This document shows positions 32,043 through 45,600 of a stretch of DNA of 64,000 nucleotides, one piece after another. Source of the stretch: Amorphophallus konjac (lineage: Eukaryota > Streptophyta > Magnoliopsida > Alismatales > Araceae); the NCBI GenBank assembly GCA_022559845.1, contig CM040127.1, positions 31,210,708 to 31,274,707 of the forward strand, written 5' to 3'. How positions within the stretch are numbered: position 1 is the first letter of the stretch; each line of letters starts with the position of its first letter. The notes under the pieces were generated by a model that did no database searches, was not told the DNA's origin, and worked only from the letters and a program-made list of their open reading frames with translations. A program made the position numbers and the translations under genes.

Positions 32043-32212
32043 TAAAGGGAGAGATATTATTACGAGTGAGCGATGTGAACACCCCTACAAGTGTGAAACC
32101 CTCGGCCAATCGGATTCTACGAAGAGATAAATGATTCATAACAAACTAATGTCCAATCATGACATGATTTGTCCATGTAATTTACATAAACTCCAAGATC
32201 ATAGAATCTTTA

Positions 32213-32484
32213 GGGCCCCTTTGATAGCTGAGTTGTCGGGAGATGGCGGACTCGATGAGAGAGAAGGCGCGGTGGATCCCGCCTCTCCCCTCACACAGAA
32301 GACGTTAATCGCCCCCGATTAACGTGCTCGACCCTCCGTAACCATGCTCGGTTAGCAAATTTGCCCTTAAAGAACTTGGTTGATAACCGGTTAGATTAGG
32401 CATATGCTGAGGGAGAGTAACGTGGGCTCCACCGCTCTCTCACTCACGGATACGTTAACCGTGCACGGCTGACAAACGGCCCCC
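32213..32484. mobile_element. PIF/Harbinger-like MITE (tentative)
   Basis: The ends are GGGCCCCTTTGATAGCTGAG and, reverse-complemented, GGGGGCCGTTTGTCAGCCGT. They resemble the 37906-38098 element. The target duplication is not clear. Confidence 0.4.
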
Positions 32485-33051
32485 AACCAACTTCCTGTAC
32501 GCTTGTAAGGTTAATTATATCATACATCATCTACGATTTTTTTATTTTTTTGTATGGTTATCGTATCTCCTACTTCTCGGCAAAACTAGGGGAGGGGAAG
32601 TGAAGTGTCGAGTGCTTCTACAATATTACTGAAGAATATACATACTGCAAAAGGCAACGACGTACTGCATGCAGGATCTCCAAGCAAGCATTGTCTTTGT
32701 ACAGTTTTGAACGTGAATGCATTGTTCAAGCTCCAAAATCCATGGAGCCCGAGGGCAATTGTTCATTATTCTGTTCATCTGAGATTTTACAACAGATGCC
32801 ATATATAAGCTAGCTTCTTCAGCATACAGACACGTACGTACATCTATACCTGTCATGCATGGAGCTAGGGCTGATCTCCCCATGTTCTTAATTATTTCTG
32901 CAAAACTCCACCATGCACCTTTGAGGAAGCATCAAGTGGTCACTACCAATACCATATACACTAGTCCACCCACAAACCAAACGTTACCAATATCCCACAA
33001 CAAATATATATATTTACACAGGCAAATCCCTACAGTACTCTAGATTCCAGA

Positions 33052-35180
33052 TCACCACCTGGATACCATAGCTCTCAGCAGGCTATCCGATCTCTGTACG
33101 TACGTGGAGATCTCCTCGAAGATGGGCAGCCTCTTGGCCCTCAATGGCGTCCAGTTGCTCATCACCAGGTCCATCCCGCCAACGATGTCCTCCTCCAGGT
33201 ACTGCTCCTCCATGGGGAGCGTGAAGAGCGGCGACGGCGACGGCAACTGCGACTCGATCTCGTGCTGCAACTCCTCGGCGCGTTTCGAGGTCTTCGGGTC
33301 GTCAGAACCGGGGAGTCTCCCCCGCCGGACGTCCTCCAGCACACCCCGGGCCTCCTCGCACCGGTGCTGCCTCATGAGGCAGAGGGCGAGGTTGCAGGCC
33401 TTGTTGGCATCGGGCTCTATCTCCTGTGCCTTGCAGTACACCACCTCGGCGGCGACGTAATTCGTTTGCTGCATGTACGCCCAGCCTAGGTTACCCTGAT
33501 CAAGATACCGTCCCAAACAGGAGATTAATTAGTAATGTTTAGACTCTAGAGACACTAGGGCCGGGAGATCGATGGGTGATGGTGGGTTTGTGGGGGAAAT
33601 ACCAGTATCCGTGTGGTCTCTTGCTTGATGGAGACCTGGAACTTCTTGCCATGGGAACGGGCCGTCTTGGTTGTCTTCCCGTTGAATGCTTCCCCCATGT
33701 AGATCATCTTCAGCTTATGCTTCAGCAGCTCTATCTGCTCCTCAACTCTCCCACATTTCTACGGTACCCACCAAACGAGAATATCGCCATAGTTAGCCAC
33801 CTAAATGAAACAGTACTAACGAATACTTTTTCAAGTGTGGTAAGTCATGAGAGATCAGAGAGTTATGGAATACCTTGTAGAGGTCGATGAGGACGTTGTC
33901 CAGGGACTCCTGGGCCTGCTTGGAGCAGAGATGCCGGAAGGACTTGATGGCCTCCACGGCCTCCTCCGCCCGGTCCTGCTGCTTCATCACCACGGCCATG
34001 TCCTTGAGCGCGCTGTCCACCCGGTCCCCCGCGTTTATGGCTTTCCAGAACCACACGATTGAAGCCTCGGGGTCCTTCTCCACCAGCTGGAACTCAAAAG
34101 TTGATGGGAAAGAAACTTAATGCATGTGTTTTGATCGTGCATGGGTGTTCGATCATATCCATGCAAGGAACATAAGCTGCAAAAAACGATGTCGATCGGT
34201 GTGTTTGATCGAACATGCAGATCAGAACAAATAATATTTACAAGTCCACTTCGTTCTAAATCGCAACCAGCAAACATGACAAACATGAGATTCGATTAAT
34301 ACATGTCGAATTCTATGACATGCCATGTATGAAAATGGATACCTTTGAAGGTCATCTTCTTATTTGTTTTCTTCTTCAGATTCGACTACTGGAGGAGTCT
34401 AATTAAGCAAAGTAAGAGGGTTGGATGGATTGGAGACCTTCTTAATTACCTTGGATGGGAAGAAAGAGAGGCTAGAGCTGCTAATTAAAGAGGAGTACTG
34501 CGCAGCGCGACCCATTAGATCGATACACGTTAGAGAAACCCACAAGGAACACAATCTTTGCTCCGTCTTCTTCCCCATCCAATGGAGAAAAGAAACTAAA
34601 AATCTAATCTTTTTCCCCGTAACTCTTACATATATATGTATAAAGATCGAAAGAAAAGGAGAAGAAGTCTCTGGTTGAATTGGTAAGATTCCACAAGTTT
34701 TCCTCTCTCCTTAGATCATTCATGTCTTGAAATGGTATTAAATAAGAGAGATCAGAGACGTGCATTACTTCTGTTGCTAGATTTGAAACATGCAAGCAAG
34801 AGGCTCATCATAAACAGCACCAAGAAAAACACCCCCAGCACAGATTAAGAATTCAAAGAAGAGAACCCAAATCGGAAGAACGCCGAGGGGCTCGGTCCCC
34901 CAGAAGGAACCACAGCACGGGAGGGAGCTAGCTAGAAAGAGCCCAGATTCCCCCAGCTGGCTAAAGTTTAGAGACCTGGGAAACCCAGAAAACCACAGAG
35001 AAAGCGACGAACAGGGAGGGCAACACATCGGTGCGGAGGTACCTGGAGGTGCTTCGCCCGGACGTAGGGGCTGTCGCCGGAGGGCACCTTGTGGATCACG
35101 TGGAAGGGTTCCTTCTTCTCCCCCGCTGCTTCCGCCGTCGCCCCACTCCTCCCCCCTCCCCCCGCCACCGACGCGGACAT
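33052..35180 (-). CDS. SDI1: SULFUR DEFICIENCY-INDUCED/MS5-like TPR protein
   Basis: A TPR protein of the MS5/POLLENLESS3/SDI family. In Arabidopsis, SDI1/SDI2 respond to sulfur starvation and restrain glucosinolate synthesis, while MS5 acts in male meiosis. Four coding exons with GT-AG borders and phase 0: 35043-35180, 33874-34086, 33603-33758, 33052-33495 (316 aa, TGA stop). Family landmarks are FHVIHKVPSGDSPYVRAKH (residues 26-44), EKDPEASIVWFWKAINAGDR and ALKDMAVVMKQQDRAEEA (49-90). Next come KCGRVEEQIELLKHKLK (118-134), KTARSHGKKFQVSIKQE (147-165) and NLGWAYMQQTNY with PDANKACNLALCLMRQ (TPRs, 171-218). The tail KRLPIFEEIS favours SDI over MS5; the SDI1/SDI2 paralogue is unresolved. An in-frame upstream ATG (35252) would add 24 residues encoded partly by a GA microsatellite. 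The ATG at 35180 is preferred because it has A at -3 and the added segment is low-complexity. Confidence 0.93.
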
Positions 35181-35187
35181 CTTCCAA

Positions 35188-35188
<1 letters not shown>

Positions 35189-35216
<28 letters not shown>
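35189..35216 (-). repeat. (GA)n microsatellite in the SDI leader
   Basis: On the gene strand this GA run sits just upstream of the chosen start and keeps an open frame (Arg-Glu repeats) continuous with the CDS up to the ATG at 35252. Confidence 0.9.
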
Positions 35217-35219
<3 letters not shown>

Positions 35220-35793
35220 GGCGTAGCTACCAGTCCCCGCCTTCTCGGCCATGGGGGGGAGGTGAAGCATCATTTATTGCGGACGAGTGAGAAGGCATCG
35301 GGACGAGAACGCGTCCGGATTCGGAGTCTGAACCAAACTAATAACCAAGCCGCACGAATAAAAGAAAGTAGGGTCAGGTCAACGAGTCCAGCGTCGCGTT
35401 TGTGTGCTCTTCTTCGATGCGGAGGGAGGCCAACGAGAGAGAGAGAGAGAGAGAGTGGGGGGGGGGGGGGCGCAGAAGAGTGTTTTTGGAGGCGACGAAG
35501 AGGGGACGGCGAGATGAATGTGGTATGCTTCCGGTGCAGGATCCATAGGTGGGAACTGGGAAGAAGCTCTCGCACGCCTGAGGGTACGATGGAGCATCGG
35601 GGATCACGGCGTGAATCTCGTTGGCTTTCATCGTGTGGCGGAATCTTAGGGCCTGCTTGGATGTTATAAATGAGTTTTTAAACTGGGTTTTAAATTTTTA
35701 TTTTCCGCCACAATGTCAGTTGGATAGATAAAATAAATTAACCATGACATAAATTCATTCGAGCTTGTCGTATATTTATGGTAATAAAAAGTC

Positions 35794-36124
35794 ACGTTGC
35801 ACACGCAGGATGTGTTGCACACTATCAATACGTAGTAATTTTAAATTTTTATTTTTGAAAAATATCTTAAAATGATTTCTAAGATATTTTAATTTGAAAT
35901 GTAAATTACGTCATCATTGGATTATCTAAAAAATAAAAAAATGAGATCGAATGAATAGTGTTGAATTTATTTTTTTAAAAATTAATTTATTATATTTTTA
36001 ATTCTTTTAGATAATCGGACGACGACGTGACTTACATTTCAAATTAATATAACTCAAGGATCATTTCAAAAAAAAATTAAAGACGATATACACCCAAAGT
36101 GTGTAACAGATCCGGGTGTACAAC
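35794..36124. mobile_element. Foldback MITE, GAGTAATAC family, copy 4
   Basis: The left arm ACGTTGCACACGCAGGAT pairs with the right arm, which reverse-complemented is GTTGTACACCCGGATCTG. Both continue into TGTTRCACACT. The interior is AT-rich and non-coding. AAGTC-like bases occur on both flanks. Confidence 0.6.
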
Positions 36125-36685
36125 AAGTCTTTCTCTTCTCGTAAATTTACGATGAACTGATTTATACTCAAGATTCTTCTAGTAAATAGAGTTTATCATA
36201 GATTTATTTATGTTTAAATAGAATAGTCAAATAAGAGTTAATAGAAAATCACCTTTATGATAAACCCACCTAATGTTGGCGTATTCGTCAGGACAGATGA
36301 ACTCGATTGATCTTGATACAGTACGAGAGTAAGTCTAACTCATACTGACTCAAATTATGTTGCCCAATGAAGATCTCGATGATTTGAGTCAACTCACATG
36401 GATATGATACGAGTCGGCCAAGAAACATTCAGATATAACATTATATTTCTACGATGGTTTACCCAGATGATTGAAACTCTTAACTAGGGATGTGTGATTG
36501 TATATTTAATTACTTGATTGAGTTGAACCACATATGCGGGTACTCGTTTTTGCCCAAGTCTAGGTATATGCTTAAGTAAGAGTACAAATGTACGCTTCTT
36601 TAAAAGATTCATATATAATATTAAAAGATCCACGTTCAAATAAAAATTCTCTCATTATGTGTGTCCGATTTTTTATCGAAATGAT

Positions 36686-37103
36686 ACAGTATGTTATTGT
36701 CTCGTTTTGTCTCACTCTGTCCCGTAAAATATATATATATATATAATTAATATATATACAAAATAACATGACAAAAATCTTATGTTGGTTGATTAAGTGG
36801 TTTGTGCGGTTCGTTTAAGAGATCTCATGTTTGAATCTTGCGAATAGCATGCGATTTTAATTTTTTTAATTAAAATCTTAAAAAAGAAATCCAAAAATAC
36901 ACGAAGCCGATAGGTTTCGAACTCAACCCACCCCAAAACAAGAGAAATCAGTTAACCAACTTACCTATGGAACATTTCATATTTAAAATAAAATATATAA
37001 TATAAAGTGTCTCGATTACGTCTCATAGATCGATCGTCTCGGTCTATGACTGGGACAGAACAGGCGATTCGACCTGTCCCGTCTCGATTTGTAAAACATT
37101 AGG
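36686..37103. mobile_element. hAT-type MITE with tRNA-like modules (copy C, decayed)
   Basis: The ends CAGTATGTTATTGTCTCG and (reverse-complemented) AATGTTTTACAAATCGAG are diverged forms of the CAGTGTTTGCCGTCTCG termini seen at 58335. Diverged A/B-box pairs are at about 36784-36840 (+ strand) and 36905-36972 (minus strand, with GAGTTCGAAACC). No target duplication remains. Confidence 0.45.
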
Positions 37104-37460
37104 TGAACAAAGACGTAATATCTTGATCATGACTTTGTAGTCATATAATTATAATATATTTACTTTTCTACTGTTTTCTGCTAAATACAAATCGTTGACG
37201 GTGATACCCAGTTTATATCCATGCTTGTTTGTTAAAATATAGACGCTAATTTTGTGGTCGTCCGCATTTTTTACATCCCCACTTATGACACTGAATAAAA
37301 TTGAACCGTATGAAGATGAAAAAAATTGAGTTTAATTGATCATGAGGATGCAAAATATTGTGTATCAAAGAATAAAGCTTTGACAAAGAAAGTAGGGTTT
37401 GGATGAACCATTTGCCCGACGATAGCTATCCTATTTTTGTTGTCTGGGTAGATAAAATGT

Positions 37461-37823
37461 AGAGTAATATTTTGTATAACACTCTGGTTAATTACACGTC
37501 AAGGTGTTATAAGTGTAAAAAAAAAAATTTTAAAAATTCTGACTGACTCACACGTCAAATTATCTTGACATGTTGGTCACGTCACCAGATGACGTGATAC
37601 GAGGGCCATGTAAACAAAATTACCCAATGTGAATAGTGAAAATAAGATATTTTCACCATAAGATTGAGATTTTATTTTTACGTGGTTCTCACGTCACGTC
37701 ACCTGATGACGTGATGACACACCAAGATAACTTGACATGAGGCCCATTAAAAAATTTCAAATAAAAACTAGTGGTGCACTTACAACACCTAGATAACCGG
37801 AGTGTTGCACAAAGTATTACTCT
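37461..37823. mobile_element. Foldback MITE, GAGTAATAC family, copy 3
   Basis: The left end is AGAGTAATATTTTGTATAAC. The right end, reverse-complemented, is AGAGTAATACTTTGTGCAAC. Both continue into ACTC-GGTTA. It is the best-preserved copy in the window. No clear target duplication was seen. Confidence 0.75.
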
Positions 37824-37905
37824 AAGATTTATGTTAGCTCACATATTATTGACAATTTGCACATCCACTAGTCCGAAGAGAGACAATTAGATGTTCTCTA
37901 ATTAA

Positions 37906-38098
37906 GGCCGTATTTGATAATCGGATAGGACGTCGTATTCGTCAGTTTCTCTTGTATCAGTTTTCGTAACTACATACCCGATTTCACACGAAAGTAAGGG
38001 ATGTTTTGGTCCAATAAATCATTTGACGAAGATAGGTCGAATCACTGATTCTCAGAATGGGTAGAGCGACTTATTCTACACGATTATCAAACAAGGCC
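37906..38098. mobile_element. PIF/Harbinger-type (Tourist-like) MITE
   Basis: The termini are GGCCGTATTTGATAATCG and, reverse-complemented, GGCCTTGTTTGATAATCG. The 3-bp duplication TAA is present on both sides (37903-37905, 38099-38101). Length is 193 bp and it is non-coding. Confidence 0.75.
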
Positions 38099-38101
38099 TA
38101 A

Positions 38102-39629
38102 AATAGAAAGGTACTCACATCTCTCTAGTGGTAGATTACTGTCACCTTTGATTAACTGCGTCAACCCCAACAACAATAATAATAGATAATTATATGCAGG
38201 CATTGATATATCTTACGTAACCACCAAATAATTGTTTCTTATGGTTCGTTACTTTTTATTTTTCTGAACAGAAATTTTGAGAAGTTAAACCCACTCCGCA
38301 TCCTTAATATATGATTACCTTAAAACTTGTCACACAAAAAACCTAAAAAGCAGTGCTTCAACTGGACATGCATATTAAATATACCCAGAGCCAGGTTGTT
38401 TTCTGGGTAAATAAATTAACAAGTTGAACTTCGGGTGGCATTTGTAAACACGAAAAGTTAAAGTTCGAATGAATCAGTCGATAAATTATTTGTCTTCAAC
38501 TCTGATAAAAATGATAAAAGGGTCTAACTTTTAAGTCCAGATTTATAAAGAAACTCGATGATATTTATCTTAATAAGGGTAGATTAGTCCTTCTGGTAAA
38601 CAGATCTATCCAAATCTGATATTATAGGGTACGAAAAGATACTTTGATTTTTGAGAGCCCCAAGTGTCCTAACTCGGCTGTCCTTTCCACGTTATTTTTC
38701 AACATCTTCAAGGCACTTTCATCGGTCCACTCGTGGATTGCAATGGGTTGGATGCGGTGCCGACACTTGACTATCCATTTTCGTACCCATTAAGTGGGGG
38801 TGGGGGGAGGGGGCGTATGTCAATTTTGTTGTCCCCATAAGAATTCGGCAAGTGCTATATATTTGAAACCCATTTTTTACTAGATAAAAGTGGTTAACGA
38901 TCATCAATTACAGAAATAGTTAACAGTCAAAAAGACTACATAGAGATATGAAATTTATAAAATAATTATATGGAGTTCAAACACAAATTTAGAAGAAAAT
39001 ACCAATATTTAAGATAAATAAAAAACCATGCATACTTGTCGTTATGAAGAAATCTAGAGTGAAAATAAAAGGTATAAAGGCATAGATAATATCTTCAAAA
39101 GCAAGATGAAACATAAAAAATGATAAAATGACATTGATTTTGTCGATCCGAGTACCCGCGAGGATGCGCACGCAAACACAACGGAAAGCGTCACCTCTCC
39201 CTGCGCCTTAACGCCTTCGGTTTATCTGTGTTGCATCATTTGGACGTGATACCGAGTCACACAAACCATCCACAAGATTGGAAGTAGAGACGCGTACATC
39301 CGGAAAAATGGAACAATAGATACATGGGACGGGAGTTCAACAACGAGGGGATGAAGAGAAGGAACAGAGAAGAATTACAGCACTCTCTCTCTCTCTCTCT
39401 CTCAACGCTCATCAAACCGAGTGAAACAACCTGAACTGCTAAGGCTCACATAAGATTTAATTATAGAAGCAACACGGCAGACCATTTGATTTCAACCTTA
39501 ACAACAAATAGAACCAGTTCTCTCATAAAGATGCTCAAAGCTAAGTGCTCGGAGACAATACCTTCTCTTCCCCTACTAAAGCAACCAAGCAGCACCAGAT
39601 GAACTCCTCCCATCCTCGCATTGAACTCT
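38102..39629. other. Intergenic region 3' of the Alba gene
   Basis: No gene was recognised. It includes a short CT run (39383-39402) just downstream of the Alba stop codon on the gene's strand. Confidence 0.5.
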
Positions 39630-42600
39630 CTAGGCCTGGTTTCCCCTGCCTCTGCTGATCATCCTTCCCCTGCCTCGGCCATATCCTCTGCCACCACCAC
39701 CCCTGCCTCTTTCATATCCACCACCTGTCATGTTGCAAGCCACATAAATAGACCATAAATATCAAAATTGTCTATACACAAACAAAAAACAATGCATATC
39801 AATCAGTAAAATAACAAAAAGATCTGTCCTAATGGGCAGGAGATTCATACACAGAATCTGTGGTTATTGCCAATCCGACACATGATCAAAATGGTGTAGA
39901 AATTAAAAAAAATCTTTTTCGACATCACTAGAGTGCATGACAGCGTGTCCGTGAACTGATTATGTTGAGAAAAATCAATATATGTTGGAGTTGGGGTTAA
40001 AAAAAGCACATTCTATTGTACTAATGTAGCACCAGAAACCCCATATGTAAATCTTAAATCCTACCAACTACGGTTTATGGGGAGTGACACAGGTTCAAGC
40101 CTGCGTTGGCAGCGGTTTTCAGAATTTCCCTGAACAGGCTCTGCCACTGGCATCAGAGTCCCTCAAAAAAAAAAACTACACTAAGAACACTGTACGGGTA
40201 CAACTTAATGGTAAAAAATGCATTGGCAGAGATTCCTACGGCAGTTTAACATTGAACCTGTTACATGAAATCATTGTTAAACGAAAATGTGAAAAAAAAA
40301 ACATTCATGCAAATGTATTAGGAGGCGTAACACTGTAAATCTGAATTGTGCAAAAATGCCATATTTATTTGCAGGCATATCACTTCTTTTTGTCAAAAAC
40401 TTGCAAAAAATCACGCTTAAATAACATTTATGCACTATTTGTATTAACCCAGTGATATGCATGCTAATGCATTTCTAAGAATGATTTTTTGCAAATTCAC
40501 CACTAACAATGGTTTTCATGCAAAAATCCTTACATATCAAGGTCTAGACTGCATGAGAAACCAAATTCAAAGGTAGCTTGAGACCAATAGATCTAAAGGC
40601 CTGGAATTGCTAATCCAAAAGTAATACCGTGTAAACTATGACAAGGGTGAACTCGTGATCAACATAATCTTACCACGATAGTTGTTGTTCCAGCCTCTGC
40701 CCCTCCCGCCACCTCGGCCCCAGTTGTAGTCCCATCCACCATTCTCTGCAAAAGTAGGCCATCCAATCAGCAATCTGAAATGGAAGTTATACTACCAAAG
40801 AGGTTTTGCAAGGAATGCATCAGAAAAGAATCAAGACCACCGTCCAAACTGCCAAAATGACAATTTAGAGTGCCTTTACATGTTGAAAAGCAAATTCGCT
40901 ACTTCCATCTGGCTTTACAGCTCATTACAAAGGCTCTCTGGTACTCAAAACCAAGCCAAATAGCACAAAACTCCTTGTCCAAAATGACATTTAATCTGAA
41001 CGACGTGGTTTTCCAAGATTTGAACTTAAATCCCACAACTGCCCAGCAAATAAATTATTTAGTAGTATTTCTATTAGAGAGAGAGAGAGAGAGAGAGAGA
41101 GAACCAGAAAACCAAAATGTATGTAAAGCAATCAAATGGTCTACAATACCTTGATTGTTGCCATAGCCTCCATATCTTCCACCATATCCTCCACCATATC
41201 CACCACCGTATCCTCCGCCATATCCACCACCATATCCACCTCTGGCCCAGCTACGCCCTCTTCCTCGGCCACGACCACGCCCACGGGCGTATGAATCTAT
41301 GATGTAGGGGAACTTATTATTTTGTAGTGAAACTTGATCTATGCACTGACACCCTCTATAAAAAATAAGCACTACCTTCTGCCACTGTTCCTGGTGCTTC
41401 ATTGGCTTGATGTTGCTGTTGCTGCTGCCATTGTTGTTTCTGCTGATACTGGCGTGACCTGGGCTGTTCCACATATGCTGGAGCTTGGTACCTGATAACT
41501 CAGGAATGAACCAATACATAAATAAATCATGCTATTGAATCTACAGCATAAAAGGAGAATGGTACTTTTCCTTTCCGACCACAGCCGTATCCATTCAAGA
41601 AATCATAATTGGTGGTGCAAGATGTTTACCCCGGAGAGTTCTTGTTCAGCTCTCTTGTAGACAAAGTGATTGAGATTACCGATACATGACGAGTCAATTC
41701 AAGACTGCAAAAACATGCATATAGCATTAGATTGCTAAGATAGGTGTCAATAGACATAATTTTTGAGAAAGTAACATGAGACTCACGGTACAAGGCCCTC
41801 TTCAATGGGTTCCCACACATCAGTGATGCTGGCTGAACTGATTGTGGTGTCTTGATGCAACCCAGGGATCCTCTTCTGCTTTCAGAAGTAAATGACTTCA
41901 CAAATCCCAAGAATGCAGGTGAAGAAAACAAAATGTAGATGACTGTGTATGCAGAATCCAGGACTGACCTTTATAACTTCTGCAATAGCAACGGTCTTGC
42001 TGATTGCTTGTCCCATTGCCTTCAACACAATTTCTCTCATCCGCTTTTCCTGAAAAAAGCAATACAATGATCCAGTTAGAAATAGCATAAAAGAATAATG
42101 AAATCTCACAACCAAATACCAAAACAAAGGGAAGATGGTTGATTAATGTGAACAAAACACTTTTCTAAAATGAGAGACATGATGTTAAAATTTTTGACGG
42201 AAGCGACAAAAGGGGCTGATAAAATATTCAGCAATAGAGAAACTATACAACTGGAGTTACAAAGATATTAAACTCATAATAGCAAACTGATTCTCATCAT
42301 AGGTTTATACTACATAAAAGGGCCAGAAGCTTCTTGCCCATGTTTCAACACTTCCTGGAATAAATTGCATGTATTTTGCCCACAGCCATTTGCCTGTGAA
42401 AAGCAAAACAGATAAAATATGATATAACATGTAGAAATTAGATAAATTAGAATGCCAGATAAATTTTTATATTACATAAAAGGGCCAGAAGCTTCTTGCC
42501 CATGTTTCAATACTTTTTGCAATAAAATGCATGTATTTTGTCTATAGCCATTTGTCTGTGGAAAGTAAAACAGATAAAATATGATATAGCATGTAGAAAT

Positions 42601-45600
42601 AACTGAAACATACAAGATCTTTCTTACATATGATAAATTAGAATGCCAGATAAATTTTTAATACTCTGACCAACTGTGTCCCATATGATTGATACCCATC
42701 CATTTAATGAAACATATATAAAACTAAAATAAAGAAACAAGAACCACATAGAAAGCCATCATCAGATCAGTCCCAAATCCATGAAACAGGGGGAATAGAA
42801 AGCCTCAAGAACTCTTGCAAACAGCATCAATGAAACTCACATATAATGTGAAATTACAAGTTCTTTAGAGAAAAGTTTACAATAAAAAATAAAATTCCAA
42901 ATTCCTCCCAAAATGAGCACCCACAAGCTTCCATAAAAATGGCCATGCCACGATGCGGTCAAAAAAACTTAACATTAAAAAGAACGGTTGCAGAGCAAAA
43001 CTACACTGATCCTGTTTTAAATTGTTAATAACAGCACTACCAAATGTTTTTCCAAATGATAATGGTATTCAATTAATAAGATACATTATTATTCCTAGTA
43101 AGCTGTTGGAACCAAAAATTTTGATGAAAGAAGAAAGAAGAGAGAAAAAGGAGACAAAAAAGGGCCCCTCACTTCCCTCAAAATGGCGGTTTGGACCAGA
43201 TAACCCCCCCCCCAAGTGGGGGGTTTGGACCGGATAAACCCCCACTTGGGAGGTTTGGACTTGGTTAAACCCCTCAAGTGGAGGGGGGGTTGTACCAGAT
43301 AAGCCCCCACTTGGGGAGTTTGGACCGGATAAACCCCCACTTGGGAGGTTTGGACTTGGTTAAACCCCTCAAGTGGAGGGGGGGTTGTACCAGATAAGCC
43401 CCCACTTGGGGAGTTTGGACCGGATAAACCCACCAAGTGGGGGGTTTGGATCGGATAAACCCCCACTTGGGTAGTCTGGACCATTTAAACCCCCCCGAGT
43501 GAGGGGTTTGGCCACGTTAACCCCCCCCCCCCCCTTAAGTGTTTGGTCCAGTTAAAACCCTACCAAGGGATTTAGCCCGGTTAAAACCCTCACTAAGGGT
43601 GTTTGGCCCAATTAAACTCCCCAACTTGGGGATTTGGACCCGTTAAAGCCCTCATTGGGCACCTTTGGACCAGATAAACCCCATAACTGCCCCCCACGGC
43701 CTATAAATACCCTCAATGGGGCCCCACACTCAGGGAAAGATGGACGGCAGACACACGCGAAGACTTGTGCTAGTGCTTTTGAAGGCTCGTCCTTTGGAAG
43801 GCTTGTGTTTGTGTCTGTGCTTGTGTTTTAAGTGATCAAAGTGAGAGCAAGTTATAAAATTGTCTCTCCTTGAGTCCGCACATGTCCTTGTGTTGTGATT
43901 AATGTAATCTCCTTGTAAATGTTTTGGGAAAAATAATGCGATTATCTGAAATAATCATGAATCTCATAAACACCTCAACTTTTACACAAAAGGTTGCATA
44001 GATGCCCTTGTGGTTATGTCCCTTGTGCCACTCCTTGAACATGGATTATAAGAAATTTTTCTTCCAAGGGAATAAGTCTCCCGAAAACCCCGCGCAAGGG
44101 GCTCTATCCCTTGACCCTCGCAAGAGGATGCTGCCCTCTTGACCCCCACGACCTGACCGGGCAGGTCGATCCCCGACGTTGCGCTAACGGACGCACGAAG
44201 CTGAATCGCAACCCATGAGAGTTCAAGAAGGAGAAGCAATCTCTCGAGAGTCTTTGGCTGGTGCACCTCCACTAAGGACCTTGGCGTTGCGCGGACACAT
44301 GAAGTTGGACTGCAACCCATGAGAGCTCAAGAAGGAGAAATAATTTACCGAGAGTCATTGGCTGGTGCACCTCCACCAAAGAAGTACTTGTGCCTCATGC
44401 CAAAATTACACAAGAACCCCTATTCAATCTAGATGTTACAAAAATACTCCTGATCTGAACAAACTACACAAATACCCCTGAACATTTCCAGAAGTTACAA
44501 GCAAACCTCTACTTAAAAAAATTCAAAAATAAACCCAGAAAGGATTCAAAATCTCAAATAAACCCAAAAAAGGGGGTTCACAATTGCAAATAAACTCAGA
44601 AGGGGTTCAAAACCTCAAATAAACCAAAAAAGGGTCTAAAATTGTAGAAATATCTCGAAAGGGTCAAAAACCAAGGTTTGCCGACCCGCCCCGACCCGCA
44701 CGACCCGACCCAGGCGGGCGGCGGGTCGCACGAGCTGGGGGTCGTGGCCGGGACGCACTGGACCGCATGGTCCCGTGCGTCCCGCCGCGTACCGAGCCGG
44801 TCCGAGGCGGGCCCGGTGTGGTACGTACGGGTCGGGACAGTTCGCCCATTTAACGGGTCGGGATGGGTCGCTTCTGCATCCATCCCCCCACCGACGAGCA
44901 GCGGTGCGGCAACGTTGCAGCGGTCGCGCGCGGCGGTCGACGGCGGCTCTAGGCGGCGAGCACCGGCGATCGGAGGTAGGTGCTCTCAAATTTTTTTTTT
45001 TGGTTAAATGGAGGGCGATGGAGTGTAGATCGGGGCGGATCTAGCCGTAGGGGGGGCCGTCTGGTCCGGTGGGGGGGTGAGGGAGGGAGGGGGGGCCATC
45101 TGGGCTGCCGGAGGTGGGGGAGGGAGGGGGGGCCGTCTGGGCCGATGGGGGGGTGAGGGAGGTGGGGGAGGGAGAGGGGGGCGTCTGGGCCGCCGGAGGT
45201 GGGGGAGGGAGGGGGGGGGGAGTCTGGGCCGAGGGAGGTGGGGGAGGGAGGGGGGCGTCTGGTCCGGTGGGGGGGTGAGGGGGGGGGGGAGGGGGGGCCG
45301 TCTGGGCCGCCGGAGGGGGAAGGGGACGGAGGGAAGGGGGGGCCGTCTGGGCGTCTGCCGCCGGTGGGGGGGCCACCGCTGCAGCCGGTGGGGGTGGGGG
45401 GAGGGAGGGGGATTAAAAAATTTAATTAAATTTTTAGTTTAAATAAATTAAATTTTATTAGTTGAAAAATTAAAATTTTGTTAGTTTTTTAAGATTTATT
45501 TTTGATGTATTATGTAATTCATTTAATTGTAGAAGTTTTAAATTTAAATTTAGTGATAAATATGTTACAAATGATTTTAATTTGTATTAGATGATTCTAT

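Noticed and set aside
43095..43484. 129-codon repetitive minus-strand frame
   Set aside because: It is the translation of the 31-bp minisatellite.
45041..45442. Proline-rich (minus) and glycine-rich (plus) open frames
   Set aside because: They are translations of the G-rich minisatellite inside the hAT element.
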